This document shows positions 9,301-16,345 of a stretch of 42,065 nucleotides of DNA, in pieces. Source of the stretch: a bacterium (GTDB lineage Bacteria; CSSED10-310; JAFGSJ01); the NCBI GenBank assembly GCA_016934675.1, contig JAFGSJ010000120.1, positions 1-42,065 of the forward strand, given 5' to 3'. Under the pieces are notes generated by a model. It was not told the DNA's origin, ran no database searches, and saw only the letters and a list, made by a program, of their open reading frames with translations. A program made the translations under genes and the position numbers. The number at the start of each line of letters is the position of its first letter. Within the stretch, counting starts at the first letter, position 1.

Positions 9301-9668
9301 CTTCACCCTGCCTGGAAGCAGGCAATAATAGTGTGACCGATCTCCCCTCGACTGATTTTGAAGGTGATCCCCGGATCATCGATTATGATGGCGATATGAT
9401 TGCTCAGGTCGATATAGGGGCCGATGAAGCGGTCGTCCCCCCTGAATTACTGATCTTATCAAAGGGTGATGCGGAATCTGATGGCATTGACGATATTCTG
9501 CTCGAATGGTCACTGACCACGACAGACCTGTTCAATATTACTTATACGACTTCACTGTCGCTAGTATTTGAGCCCCTCTTTACCGAAGTTACTCTGCCAG
9601 TGTATCATATTGATGCTTTAACCGATGGCAACAACTACTATTACCTGGCTGAACGAGCGACACCCTGA
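6318..9668 (+). CDS. Secreted gingipain-like C25 cysteine peptidase with C-terminal beta-helix
   Basis: A 1116-residue exported protein. Residues 1-27 are a signal peptide. About 28-240 resemble the gingipain prodomain (EFLGSQVQWLQQTGEPALPWR). About 250-640 are the C25 catalytic domain: GNGYVIITTSAIQSG, LLIGDSNTSTGDIPMK, TDYYYVDLTGDWD, VGRIPYYG, catalytic His501 in VVYSTHGSAT and catalytic Cys532 in FQAACMNACPENT, closing with GDPSMTLYVPEL. About 650-960 are short beta-helix repeats (NTWYATIKRAVDVAVSGDEIVL, then coils such as SPTISKCQF, NPQVIGCSF). The end is an Ig/Fn3-like strand set with no visible sorting signal. It should cleave proteins outside the cell; the beta-helix may bind polysaccharide or surface. 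GGAGG precedes the ATG. It is monocistronic behind its own promoter. Confidence 0.88.
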   Translation: MKKGRFMIVCVWNIIISFYCISESDATSLDRIILDVPTDTFEVSQDAQGYAEFLGSQVQWLQQTGEPALPWRVITVLLPPQADLETVTVRLVGGCYRQLEGKWQVKPMPPEMTWHAGQKLVYWPHNRIFVDGYDQGCYAQDRLWPEAEARVLSTGRMRKFRLARIGFPLFRYNPRQGSLVQFGAGRLEVRFHTAPLSGDASILAELNDRIGTETIRRLAINHSEGLQAYEQTRAALTRKTGYSSEAKHIRSKQGNGYVIITTSAIQSGSTELVNFINYKQTQGYTVTVITESEFGGGSGDTAAENIRTWLQAHYISDSIEYVLLIGDSNTSTGDIPMKLTYPRVEAPLYWTPTDYYYVDLTGDWDLDNDSVYGEYNDDFGTGGVDRNWDVLVGRIPYYGVMTDLDAILQRLITYESQPPENIGWRTNALLAMAYIDEYVESYRLGEDIKDDILTDAGWSYYRIYDNPPVLDPPPESSVCTNPICVGAWSSNPFGLVVYSTHGSATSAADVISTSDVPSLNDTYPSFVFQAACMNACPENTGNLAYTLVQHGALNTIGGTRDVWSLQGHYVKGYATIEGMAYEYAARIIPSGLSSGLALSELKQMIEPNYYSGGLWMNYCATVIYGDPSMTLYVPELRVHNLTQNTWYATIKRAVDVAVSGDEIVLNQGTYRGIDNKDIDFNGKALTVRSADPDNPQVVANTVIDLGQTNDYGFIFQAGEGGDAVVSGLTIINGGTLSSAITCQTGSSPTISKCQFKYCLKSPIYLSSSSAIIEDCLFSDNTSTQGAGMYIGNGNPQVIGCSFTANNADQGGAIYLLGSGAAEIRDCLIFGNSATTRGGGIADNYSDLPLINCIITGNYTLQYGGAISVGLFNQVRLINSTISANRADLFGGGLYLLGADALFDNCIVSENTAPTGSGMYLDDHIVQAPTATIATSDVVGGAASVEVENGNCVVTWDACIDADPLFVEAGSWDENGTPGDPTDDIWSQGDYHLTASSPCLEAGNNSVTDLPSTDFEGDPRIIDYDGDMIAQVDIGADEAVVPPELLILSKGDAESDGIDDILLEWSLTTTDLFNITYTTSLSLVFEPLFTEVTLPVYHIDALTDGNNYYYLAERATP

Positions 9669-9694
9669 ACTGAACAATAATCTCATAGGAATGT

Positions 9695-10340
9695 ATGACT
9701 GCCTTTATCCCTCGATTCATCTCTGAACGCTACGTTCGGGGGCAGCGCCACGGTACATTTAAAACCGCGGCCATGTTCATCGACATTGTCGGTCTTTATC
9801 TCTTTCGCTGAACGAATTACAAAGCGGGCTTTTGCAGGTTTCATTAAAGCAGTCATTCATTTGGCCAAGGACCATGGAGGTTATTTCAATAAAATCGATT
9901 TCGGAGATAAGGGTGGCATCGTGCTGGTCTTGTTTGGGGCTCCCCGCGGCCATGAAAACGATCTCCAGCGAGCCTGCGCTTTTCTACTGTCGTTGAGGGC
10001 TGGGCTCGATTCCGATCCTGACTCTGCCCAGCAGGTCTCCTGGCGGGCCGGAGTAACATATGGCCCGGTCTATGCCGGACTGATCGGCAGCACACAACGC
10101 TGTGAATACACCGCCATCGGGGTCACGGTAAATCTTTCCGCCCGTATGGCTCTGAATTCTGACTGGGGTGAAATTGCCGTTTCCGAGTCTGTTCAGCATA
10201 AACTCGAGCACTCCTATCGCTTTGAATACCAGGGGGCAAATAAGTACAAAGGTTTTTCCTCAGCCATTCCGGTCTATCAACTCAAAGGCCCGGGAATATA
10301 CGATAGACATATGTCGAAAGGACCTCTGATTCTACAATAG
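9695..10340 (+). pseudogene. Frameshifted class III adenylate/guanylate cyclase domain
   Basis: The ATG at 9695 (AGGA at 9687-9690) opens MTAFIPRFISERYVRGQRHGTFKTAAMFIDIVG, the start typical of large cyclase-AAA-TPR signalling proteins. It then hits TGA at 9809-9811 after 38 codons. The homologous sequence resumes in the +1 frame from about 9794 (FISFAERITKRAFAGF) and runs to 10340 (GGYFNKIDFGDKGGIVLVLFGAP, AGVTYGPVYAGLIGS, YTAIGVTVNLSARM, YQLKG). One inserted base near 9794 thus splits the gene. The metal-binding Asp of FIDIVG is separated from the rest. The ATPase region that normally follows is absent; a stop comes directly after the cyclase domain. It is most likely a non-functional remnant, although reinitiation at a TTG at 9786 cannot be excluded. 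Confidence 0.75.
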
Positions 10341-10344
10341 GCTC

Positions 10345-11235
10345 TTGAATCTTGTGCCGGAAATGAGCGATACTCGTGTTGATATACTGTATTCCCTGGG
10401 CGAGGTCCTGCATCTCATCGGGAACTGGCATGAAAGTAAATCGAGACTTACCCAAGCCTACAATAAACTGCTGGGAAATATCGGTATAGTCCATTGGAAA
10501 TTAGGAAACTACAACCAGGCTATGAACTATTACCGCCGCTCCCAAAAAATCAGTATTGAGCTGGGTGATAAACACTCGACCTCAAATAGGAATATTGCCG
10601 AACTCTGCCTGGAAAAAGGTGAACTCAATCAAGCAGAGCAATACGCTCGAAAGCAGTTAATGAATGCCCGAAAAATTAAAGATACATTCATGGAAGCCCT
10701 GGCCCTGACCACTTTTGGCCTCATTTATAACCGGAAAGAGGAATTCGAGCAGGCCCTGGCCTGCTTCGAGCAAGCCCTGGAACCGGATCGAAAGCTCGAC
10801 GATCAAAAAAGTTTAGCCACTATTCACCTGGCTCAAGCAGAAGTATACTATCACTTACGGGATTACATAAAAGCACGGAAATATTGCGACCTAGCCCGAA
10901 ACTCTGCTCAGAAAATCAGGGACAGAGTTCTCATCTTGGACAGTACTATCCTTTCTACAAAAATTACTCGATATCGAAGGGGCCCCAAAGCAGCTCAGAA
11001 CAAGTTAATGAAATTACTGGACCAGGTTGATGATGATCTCGAACGGGCTGAAATTCATTACGAACTCTCTACCCTGTCGCCTCAGCCTCGAACGCGACAC
11101 GTGCATCGACGAAAAGCCCTTCACTATTATCAGCAATTGGCTCAAAAAAGACCGCTGACCCGCTATGTCAAGCGCATCGCCGAGCTCAAGGAAAGAAGAG
11201 GGATACTCGGCATATCACAAAAAGCTGGGGAATAA
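10345..11235 (+). CDS. TPR-repeat protein, probable 3' remnant of the broken cyclase gene
   Basis: A 296-residue frame beginning 4 nt after the stop of the cyclase fragment. It consists of tetratricopeptide repeats (IGIVHWKLGNYNQAMNYYRRS, ALTTFGLIYNRKEEFEQALACFEQAL, LAQAEVYYHLRDYIKARKYC), the typical C-terminal part of cyclase-AAA-TPR proteins. The start is doubtful: TTG at 10345 or ATG at 10363, neither with a good ribosome-binding site. Within the first 50 residues the repeats are joined irregularly (RLTQAYNKLLGNIGIVHWK), suggesting internal deletions. I read it as the tail of one ancestral gene spanning 9695-11235 whose ATPase centre was deleted. Alternatively it is a free TPR scaffold. 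Confidence 0.6.
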   Translation: MNLVPEMSDTRVDILYSLGEVLHLIGNWHESKSRLTQAYNKLLGNIGIVHWKLGNYNQAMNYYRRSQKISIELGDKHSTSNRNIAELCLEKGELNQAEQYARKQLMNARKIKDTFMEALALTTFGLIYNRKEEFEQALACFEQALEPDRKLDDQKSLATIHLAQAEVYYHLRDYIKARKYCDLARNSAQKIRDRVLILDSTILSTKITRYRRGPKAAQNKLMKLLDQVDDDLERAEIHYELSTLSPQPRTRHVHRRKALHYYQQLAQKRPLTRYVKRIAELKERRGILGISQKAGE

Positions 11236-11334
11236 TTTCGCTTGCATTGACTGTTACCTCTTGCCATCAAAATATTCCCTTAATTGATAATGTTTCTTTC
11301 CAAATGGTATTAACCCGCATTTCACACAAGGGGC

Positions 11335-11363
11335 TTGCGCTCATCAAAGTAAAGTGCTATAAT
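11335..11363 (+). promoter_or_regulatory. Sigma-70-type promoter with extended -10
   Basis: TTGCGC (11335-11340), a 17-nt spacer, and a perfect TATAAT (11358-11363) preceded by TGC, an extended -10. It reads toward the FAH-family gene and leaves a leader of about 130 nt. Confidence 0.65.
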
Positions 11364-11500
11364 TCCTTTTATCTATGTCGCCCTGGCCGAACAATGTTCA
11401 TTGAAAATTCAGAGGCAAGGGTACAACTCACACAAGAGAAATCAGGATGAGATATACATGCTCCTCTTACTGTTTTTGAGAGAACGGAGAGATGATTGCC

Positions 11501-12148
11501 ATGAAAGTAAAGGTTAAGGAAAAGAATTATGAACCACAACGGATTTTTTGTATCGGTCGTAATTATGTCGAACACATCCGGGAATTGGACCATGATGTGC
11601 CGCAACAACCCGTCATTTTCATGAAACCTCCGACCTGCCTGGTGGCACCCGGACAAAAAATCTGTCGTCCCAGGCACGGGAACGAGCTGCATTATGAAAG
11701 CGAGATCGTTGTGTTGCTTGGTGCCCACGGTCGACCCGATTCCGAAGACGAAGCCGGCTCATTCATTGCTGGACTAACGATCGGGCTTGACCTGACTCTG
11801 CGGGATGTCCAGAACGAACTCAAGAAAAAAGGACTGCCCTGGGAAAGAGCCAAAGCTTTCGACTTCAGTGCACCTGTCGGCTTATTTCGACCCTTTGACC
11901 ATACGATTGATCTGGAAAACATCTCCTTTTCCTGTACGGTCAATGATCTGGTCCGGCAACGCGGCAACTCGAACCTGATGATTTTCAGCATCAAACGCTT
12001 GATCGTCGAGCTGGGTACTGTCTGGGACCTGCTGCCCGGGGACCTGGTCTATACCGGGACCCCAGCCGGTGTCGGGCCATTGGCCAGCGGAGATCGAGTG
12101 ACAATCCAGAGCGAGCAGCTCGGGAGCTACAGTTGGGAAATCATCTGA
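11501..12148 (+). CDS. Fumarylacetoacetate hydrolase family protein
   Basis: A 215-residue FAH-fold protein of the short FAHD1/YcgM type. It shows FCIGRNYVEHIRELD, FMKPPTCLV, the divalent-metal ligands in HYESEIVVLLG, GLDLTLRDVQ, KAFDFSAPVG, and the closing DLVYTGTPAGVGPL. Family members hydrolyse or decarboxylate acylpyruvates, oxaloacetate and related 2-keto acids in aromatic and central metabolism; the substrate cannot be read from sequence. Two starts are possible. ATG at 11492 is only 2 nt after GGAG, too close. ATG at 11501 is 11 nt after it and gives the usual family N-terminus, so I prefer it by a small margin. It is preceded by its own promoter and followed after 110 bp by the CPBP gene. 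Confidence 0.88.
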   Translation: MKVKVKEKNYEPQRIFCIGRNYVEHIRELDHDVPQQPVIFMKPPTCLVAPGQKICRPRHGNELHYESEIVVLLGAHGRPDSEDEAGSFIAGLTIGLDLTLRDVQNELKKKGLPWERAKAFDFSAPVGLFRPFDHTIDLENISFSCTVNDLVRQRGNSNLMIFSIKRLIVELGTVWDLLPGDLVYTGTPAGVGPLASGDRVTIQSEQLGSYSWEII

Positions 12149-12258
12149 ACGAATGACCGGTGTGCCGGAAAAGCTGATCAAACTATTTTGAACACATGAG
12201 CCATCGCAGCCAGATGGTCCGCAGGCCCATGTCTTGATCCTATGGCGAGAACGATGAA

Positions 12259-13206
12259 ATGACAGATGAACTGAGCGCTCAACCGGGAGAAGAGACGAGC
12301 GATACCAACCCGGACCAATCGGGAAAATTGGATCCGTCTGAACAGGAAAAAGCGAAACCACGTTCCATCCTGAAACGAGTTGTCACATTTCCCGTAATCA
12401 GTATTGCCCTGGCCTTCAGCTTTGTCTTGGGTTTGACCATGACCTGGACTTCCCTGATCATGTTCATCGTATCGCTCTTTGTTCCCGGTTTACACCTGAC
12501 CCAAGACTCGGCCGCCCTGCCCATCCTGTTGGGCGGTTACTTTTTCTACTGGTTCTATGCCCGTGTCTTTGAAAAAAGGACCGTGTCGGAATTGTCATGG
12601 CCGGGATGTCTGTCTGAATTGGCCCGGGGATTACTTCTGGGCTTCTGGCTCTTCACTCTGATCATGGTTTGTCAGATCACCTTCGGGTCCATCAGAATCA
12701 CGGGCCGGAACGAGTGGACCTCCCTATTACCCATGATTCTGCCCTTTATCGCCTTTGCCTTCATGGAAGAAATCCTCATGCGCGGGATCATCTTCAGAAT
12801 GCTCGAACAATGGCGTGGCACCACAAGCGCCGTCGTGTTTTCGTCTCTGCTCTTTGGTTTGATTCACCTGGGGAATGATCATGCCACCCTGTTCAGTGCC
12901 CTGGCCATCTCGATCGAAGCCGGTTTGCTCCTGGCCGCGGCCTTTGTTTTGACCAGACGCTTATGGCTGGCGACCGGGATTCATATTGCCTGGAACTATA
13001 CCCAGGGCACGATCTTTGGGGCCAATACCTCGGGCTGTCCGGTTAAAGGCCTCCTAATTACACAAACAGACGGCCCTGCCCTCCTCTCGGGCGGCGATTT
13101 CGGACCGGAAGCTTCCCTGTTTGCCATCGTCATTGGTGGATTGTTGGGGGTCATTCTTCTCCGAATCGCCGTCCAACACGGAAAAACCATATCAAAAAAT
13201 CAGTGA
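12259..13206 (+). CDS. CPBP (CAAX/Abi-type) intramembrane metalloprotease
   Basis: A 315-residue polytopic membrane protein. An acidic, Pro-rich cytosolic N-terminus (1-38) is followed by about eight hydrophobic helices. The signature motifs are complete: Glu170-Glu171 and Arg175 in MEEILMRG, His203 in FGLIHLGN, and His242/Asn246 in GIHIAWNY. These residues form the glutamate-type active site that cleaves peptides in the membrane. Bacterial members act in bacteriocin self-immunity, prenyl-protein-like processing or signalling; no bacteriocin gene is near, so the role is open. The stop overlaps the stop of the convergent diguanylate cyclase gene by 7 nt. Confidence 0.88.
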   Translation: MTDELSAQPGEETSDTNPDQSGKLDPSEQEKAKPRSILKRVVTFPVISIALAFSFVLGLTMTWTSLIMFIVSLFVPGLHLTQDSAALPILLGGYFFYWFYARVFEKRTVSELSWPGCLSELARGLLLGFWLFTLIMVCQITFGSIRITGRNEWTSLLPMILPFIAFAFMEEILMRGIIFRMLEQWRGTTSAVVFSSLLFGLIHLGNDHATLFSALAISIEAGLLLAAAFVLTRRLWLATGIHIAWNYTQGTIFGANTSGCPVKGLLITQTDGPALLSGGDFGPEASLFAIVIGGLLGVILLRIAVQHGKTISKNQ

Positions 13207-14285
13207 GGTCTCGCTCGAGGCACTATTTCCATTGTGGCCAAATCAGGATGATACATGCTGACCCGGTTCTTGCCCGCCTTCTTACTCAAATACAGGGCCT
13301 TGTCCGCTGCGGTTATCAAATCATCCGCCGTGTCACCGTCCGATGGATAACTGGACAGACCTATACTCACCGTCGTCGACATCGTTAGCCCGTGTTCCCG
13401 AAAAACGTTCTCCCGGACCGCCCGACAAATCCGCTCGGCAACCATGATCGCGTTGTCCGGATCAGTCTCCGGTAACAGCAGAACATACTCATCCCCACCA
13501 AAACGCGAAGGTAGATCCGTCTTTCGCAAATTACCCACGATCAACTCCGCCGTGTGCTTTATGACCGCACTACCCATCAGATGACCATACGTATCGTTGA
13601 GCCCCTTCAGATTATCCAGATCAAGCATCATCAGCCCGAAAACATGATCGTATCGCCGGGAACGCTCGATTTCTCGATCAAGAAATGACGTGAATGTCCG
13701 CATATTCCATAAACCCGTCAATGTGTCCGTCAATGAAAGACGCTCCAACTCATGACGGGCATCCTCGGATTGCTGATAGATCTCGGCCGCCACATACGCG
13801 ATCACCCAAAAAGGGATGAGCTGATACACTAATGATTGTAAAACCTGGACCAGAGAAAAACCATGATGGATCGTTACCAGTAAAATGCACACCGTGATTA
13901 TGGCAATCTCGACCAATAACAGACGTCGTGATAAGGTCAATAACGCCCCAACAAAAACAAGATAATACAATAAAAACAGAAGACTGCTCTGCTCCTCGGA
14001 ATACCAAATGCTCAACGTGATCACGGTGATATATAATAACGTGTTTATAAAAATCCGACGCGAGATGGGTAATATCAAAGACCGAAAAATATCAAGCACT
14101 GTGGTAATGAGCAAAAGAACCAGAGCCGTGACCAAAATATACAGGTTCACCTTTACCAGCGGATCACCAAACGGATTCTCCGAAAAGGCCACCAGCAAAG
14201 CAATCAGATAACCCATGCTCACGATCGTTCGATCGTGACGACGAAAACGCTCACGCTCGATCTCATCATATACCCGCTCAACCAA
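13200..14285 (-). CDS. Membrane-bound diguanylate cyclase (GGDEF)
   Basis: About 361 residues. The N-terminal ~165 residues form five or six membrane helices (a 7TM/MASE-like sensor of unknown ligand), joined by a short linker (YQQSEDARHELERLS) to a GGDEF domain (LTDTLTGLWNMRTF, LMMLDLDNLKGLND). The active site is GGDEY (263-267), a functional variant of GGDEF. An RxxD inhibitory c-di-GMP site (RKTD, 254-257) sits at the canonical distance upstream, so product inhibition is expected. The start is unusual: a perfect AGGAGG (14294-14299, minus strand) lies 8 nt before a TTG at 14285. The upstream GTG at 14294 overlaps the Shine-Dalgarno itself and cannot be used. No EAL partner is in the window. 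Confidence 0.9.
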   Translation of the reverse strand: MVERVYDEIERERFRRHDRTIVSMGYLIALLVAFSENPFGDPLVKVNLYILVTALVLLLITTVLDIFRSLILPISRRIFINTLLYITVITLSIWYSEEQSSLLFLLYYLVFVGALLTLSRRLLLVEIAIITVCILLVTIHHGFSLVQVLQSLVYQLIPFWVIAYVAAEIYQQSEDARHELERLSLTDTLTGLWNMRTFTSFLDREIERSRRYDHVFGLMMLDLDNLKGLNDTYGHLMGSAVIKHTAELIVGNLRKTDLPSRFGGDEYVLLLPETDPDNAIMVAERICRAVRENVFREHGLTMSTTVSIGLSSYPSDGDTADDLITAADKALYLSKKAGKNRVSMYHPDLATMEIVPRARPH

Positions 14286-14637
14286 AACAAGCACCTCCTC
14301 AGATTATGAATACCCGCCCCGTGCTCTCACGCTCACGATTACTTTCTTTCATTGTACCTTCTTTCCCCGCTTTTGTCACCTTCTAATTTTTCCCAGCATG
14401 ATCCCCACGTTCCACGTTCCGAGTTTTGACTGTCCCTTGCTTTTGGCGCTTCATCGCCTCAGCCTCGTTTCCGCGGTCTCATTTTTTTCATCTCACCTCC
14501 CCCTTGACAAACTCACCCAAAAGATTATAATATTATATGAGTCTATTAACAGTAGATTTTTTGAATATATTATTACATGTGAGCCGGGGAGATGCATGAT
14601 CTCATTGAGAAGACTCCCCCACTACAAGGAGGTTAGC
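14286..14637. other. Divergent intergenic region with the hsp20 promoter and structured leader
   Basis: It contains no credible gene: the in-frame extension of the Hsp20 frame back to 14398 runs through the promoter. It holds a strong promoter (14504-14531) and a leader of about 100 nt. GGGGAG (14586-14591) can pair with CTCCCC (14614-14619) just upstream of the AAGGAGG ribosome-binding site (14626-14632). Confidence 0.6.
14504..14531 (+). promoter_or_regulatory. Near-consensus sigma-70 promoter of the hsp20 operon
   Basis: A perfect TTGACA (14504-14509), a 16-nt spacer, and a perfect TATAAT (14526-14531), in an AT-rich context. It is the best consensus promoter in the window. No CIRCE-type inverted repeat was recognised around it. 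Confidence 0.75.
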
Positions 14638-15093
14638 ATGATGAGTTGGCCCTTTCTTGAACATCGAGTGAATGTATGGGACCCATGGCGTGATGTGCGT
14701 CAATTCAAGGATGAGATGGACCGGGTTTTACGGCAATATGTATCGGGTCCGTTGTCCGTGCCGGCCGAATTTCCGGCGGTTGATGTCTGGAGTAATGATG
14801 AGCAGGCTTATGTGACAGCCGAGATACCGGGTGTTGTGCCGGACAAGCTCGAGATAACGGTCCAGGATGATCAATTGACGGTTCGTGGTTCGCGTTGCGC
14901 TGCCGAGTGTGCCGAGGGTGAGGTATATCATCGTCGCGAGCGTGGTTTTGGTGAGTTCATTCGGACGATTGGTTTGCCCTTCAGTGTGGATTCCGAGAAA
15001 GTGTCCGCGGAATATCGCAATGGGATTTTGAAGGTGAGGTTACCGCGGGCGGAGCATGACAAGCCGAAACTGATCAGTGTCAAGGCCGAGTGA
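14638..15093 (+). CDS. Hsp20/alpha-crystallin small heat shock protein
   Basis: A 151-residue cytosolic holdase chaperone. The N-terminal arm (MMSWPFLEHRVNVWDPWRDVRQFKDEMDRVL) is of the class A bacterial type. The alpha-crystallin domain spans about 45-140 (PAVDVWSNDEQAYVTAEIPGV, LTVRGSR, FGEFIRTIGLPFSVD, KVSAEYRNGILKVRLPRAE). The A-x-x-x-N-G-I-L motif near the end is intact. It binds unfolding proteins and keeps them refoldable. AAGGAGG lies 5 nt before the ATG at 14638; a second ATG at 14641 is also possible. It is the first gene of a two-gene hsp20 operon. Confidence 0.92.
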   Translation: MMSWPFLEHRVNVWDPWRDVRQFKDEMDRVLRQYVSGPLSVPAEFPAVDVWSNDEQAYVTAEIPGVVPDKLEITVQDDQLTVRGSRCAAECAEGEVYHRRERGFGEFIRTIGLPFSVDSEKVSAEYRNGILKVRLPRAEHDKPKLISVKAE

Positions 15094-15129
15094 TCGAGCC
15101 GTTGATCGTATTGAACCAGGAGGAAGATC

Positions 15130-15534
15130 ATGAAAAAGAGCAAAGATGATGTAATGAAACCCCAGGCCGCTGAGGTCCAGGATGTTGAGCGGACCAGCAA
15201 TCGTCGGGTGTTTGTGCCTCAAACAGATATACGTGAGAACGAAGTCGGTTTGGTGGTGGTGATGGACATTCCGGGCGCATTGGAAAAGGATGTTGATATC
15301 AATGTCAAGGACAATGTCTTGACGATCATGGCTAGGGTTGAAGAAGAGCAGTACGAGGGATATCGCCGGATCTATTCCGAATATGATCGGGGGGATTTTC
15401 AGCGTTCGTTTCGTTTGTCCGATGAATTTGATTCGGACAAGATAGAAGCTTCGATGAGCCAGGGGGTTCTGACGCTGCACTTACCCAAGGCGGAAAAGAA
15501 GAAGCCGCGTCGGATCGAAATCAAGGCGGGTTAA
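15130..15534 (+). CDS. Hsp20/alpha-crystallin small heat shock protein, second copy
   Basis: A 134-residue small heat shock protein 36 nt downstream of the first, preceded by AGGAGG. Its N-terminal arm is short, polar and lysine-rich (MKKSKDDVMKPQAAEVQD), unlike the aromatic arm of its neighbour. The alpha-crystallin domain follows (FVPQTDIRENEVGLVVVMDIPG, VLTIMARVE, YRRIYSEYDRGDFQRSFRL, KIEASMSQGVLTLHLPKAEK). The two probably form mixed oligomers, as paired class A/class B bacterial Hsp20s do; that is inference. Its end lies 15 nt from the end of the convergent rnhA gene. Confidence 0.92.
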   Translation: MKKSKDDVMKPQAAEVQDVERTSNRRVFVPQTDIRENEVGLVVVMDIPGALEKDVDINVKDNVLTIMARVEEEQYEGYRRIYSEYDRGDFQRSFRLSDEFDSDKIEASMSQGVLTLHLPKAEKKKPRRIEIKAG

Positions 15535-15549
15535 TCCAAATAGCGGGGA

Positions 15550-16287
15550 TCACTCCGGATCGGGTTGGCTCTCATAGACACAGTCTGTCAGCAGTTTTTT
15601 TCCCGAGGCTGCTCGGGTGGCTAGCTGGTCGCAGCGTTCGTTGTGGGTATGTCCGGCATGTCCGCGGACCCAGCGAAAGCTGACCGTTTGTTTTTGACAC
15701 AGAGCGAGTAATTCCTGCCAGAGGTCGCTGTTTTTGGCTGGATGCAGGTCATCACGCATCCAGCCTTTTTTTTTCCAGCGTTTAGCCCAGCCTTTTTCGA
15801 TGCCATTGACCACGTATTTCGAGTCAGAGAACAGGGTGACCCGGCATCTGAATTTGAGGGCTTTCAGTCCCTGGATGCAGGCCAGCAGTTCCATACGGTT
15901 ATTGGTCGTCAATCTATAGCCGGCCGAGAGTTCTTTTTCGGTCTGGTTATGGATGAGTACCACGCCGTATCCGCCCGGTCCCGGGTTTTTGAGGGCGGCC
16001 CCGTCCGTATAGAGCGTCACTTCGGTCAGATTATTCTTTGGGTTTTCAGGGGCGGGTCGAGGAGGAGACCGTTTGTCCGGCCTGTGTGGCCGCATCTGTT
16101 CTTTCAGGAAGTCGGGTTGCCCGACCTGATCGAGCCAGACCTGGGCCTCTTCTTTGGTCGAGAAGGCCTTATAGAGTGCGCCGGCATATCCCTGGACCTG
16201 TTCGGCGGCGCCTTCGGGACCAAACCAGGCTGTATAGAGGCCTGGTTTTTTACCTCTGATCACAATGTAGATCGCTTTTTTTGCCAT
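15550..16287 (-). CDS. rnhA: Ribonuclease H1 with N-terminal hybrid-binding (viroplasmin-like) domain
   Basis: A 245-residue protein in two parts. Residues 5-52 are a caulimovirus-viroplasmin/hybrid-binding domain (YIVIRGKKPGLYTAWF, QVQGYAGALYKAFSTKEEAQVWL). After a Pro-rich linker (64-84), residues 87-235 are RNase HI. Its active site is Asp95 (YTDGAALKNPGPGG), Glu133 (NNRMELLA), Asp155 (FSDSKYVV), a His in GHAGHTHNERC and Asp220. The basic protrusion (KGWAKRWKKKGW) is present. It removes RNA from RNA-DNA hybrids. The N-terminal domain, as in eukaryotic RNase H1, improves hybrid binding and processivity; most bacterial RNase HI proteins are about 150 residues and lack it. Confidence 0.92.
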   Translation of the reverse strand: MAKKAIYIVIRGKKPGLYTAWFGPEGAAEQVQGYAGALYKAFSTKEEAQVWLDQVGQPDFLKEQMRPHRPDKRSPPRPAPENPKNNLTEVTLYTDGAALKNPGPGGYGVVLIHNQTEKELSAGYRLTTNNRMELLACIQGLKALKFRCRVTLFSDSKYVVNGIEKGWAKRWKKKGWMRDDLHPAKNSDLWQELLALCQKQTVSFRWVRGHAGHTHNERCDQLATRAASGKKLLTDCVYESQPDPE

Positions 16288-16345
16288 AAGCCGGTCCGGT
16301 TAGGAGTGTGGGCCTATCGGTTGAAATCAGAAACACAAAGCTTTG

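Noticed and set aside
14398..14637. N-terminal extension of the first Hsp20 protein
   Set aside because: It would be encoded by the promoter and leader; AAGGAGG directly precedes the ATG at 14638.
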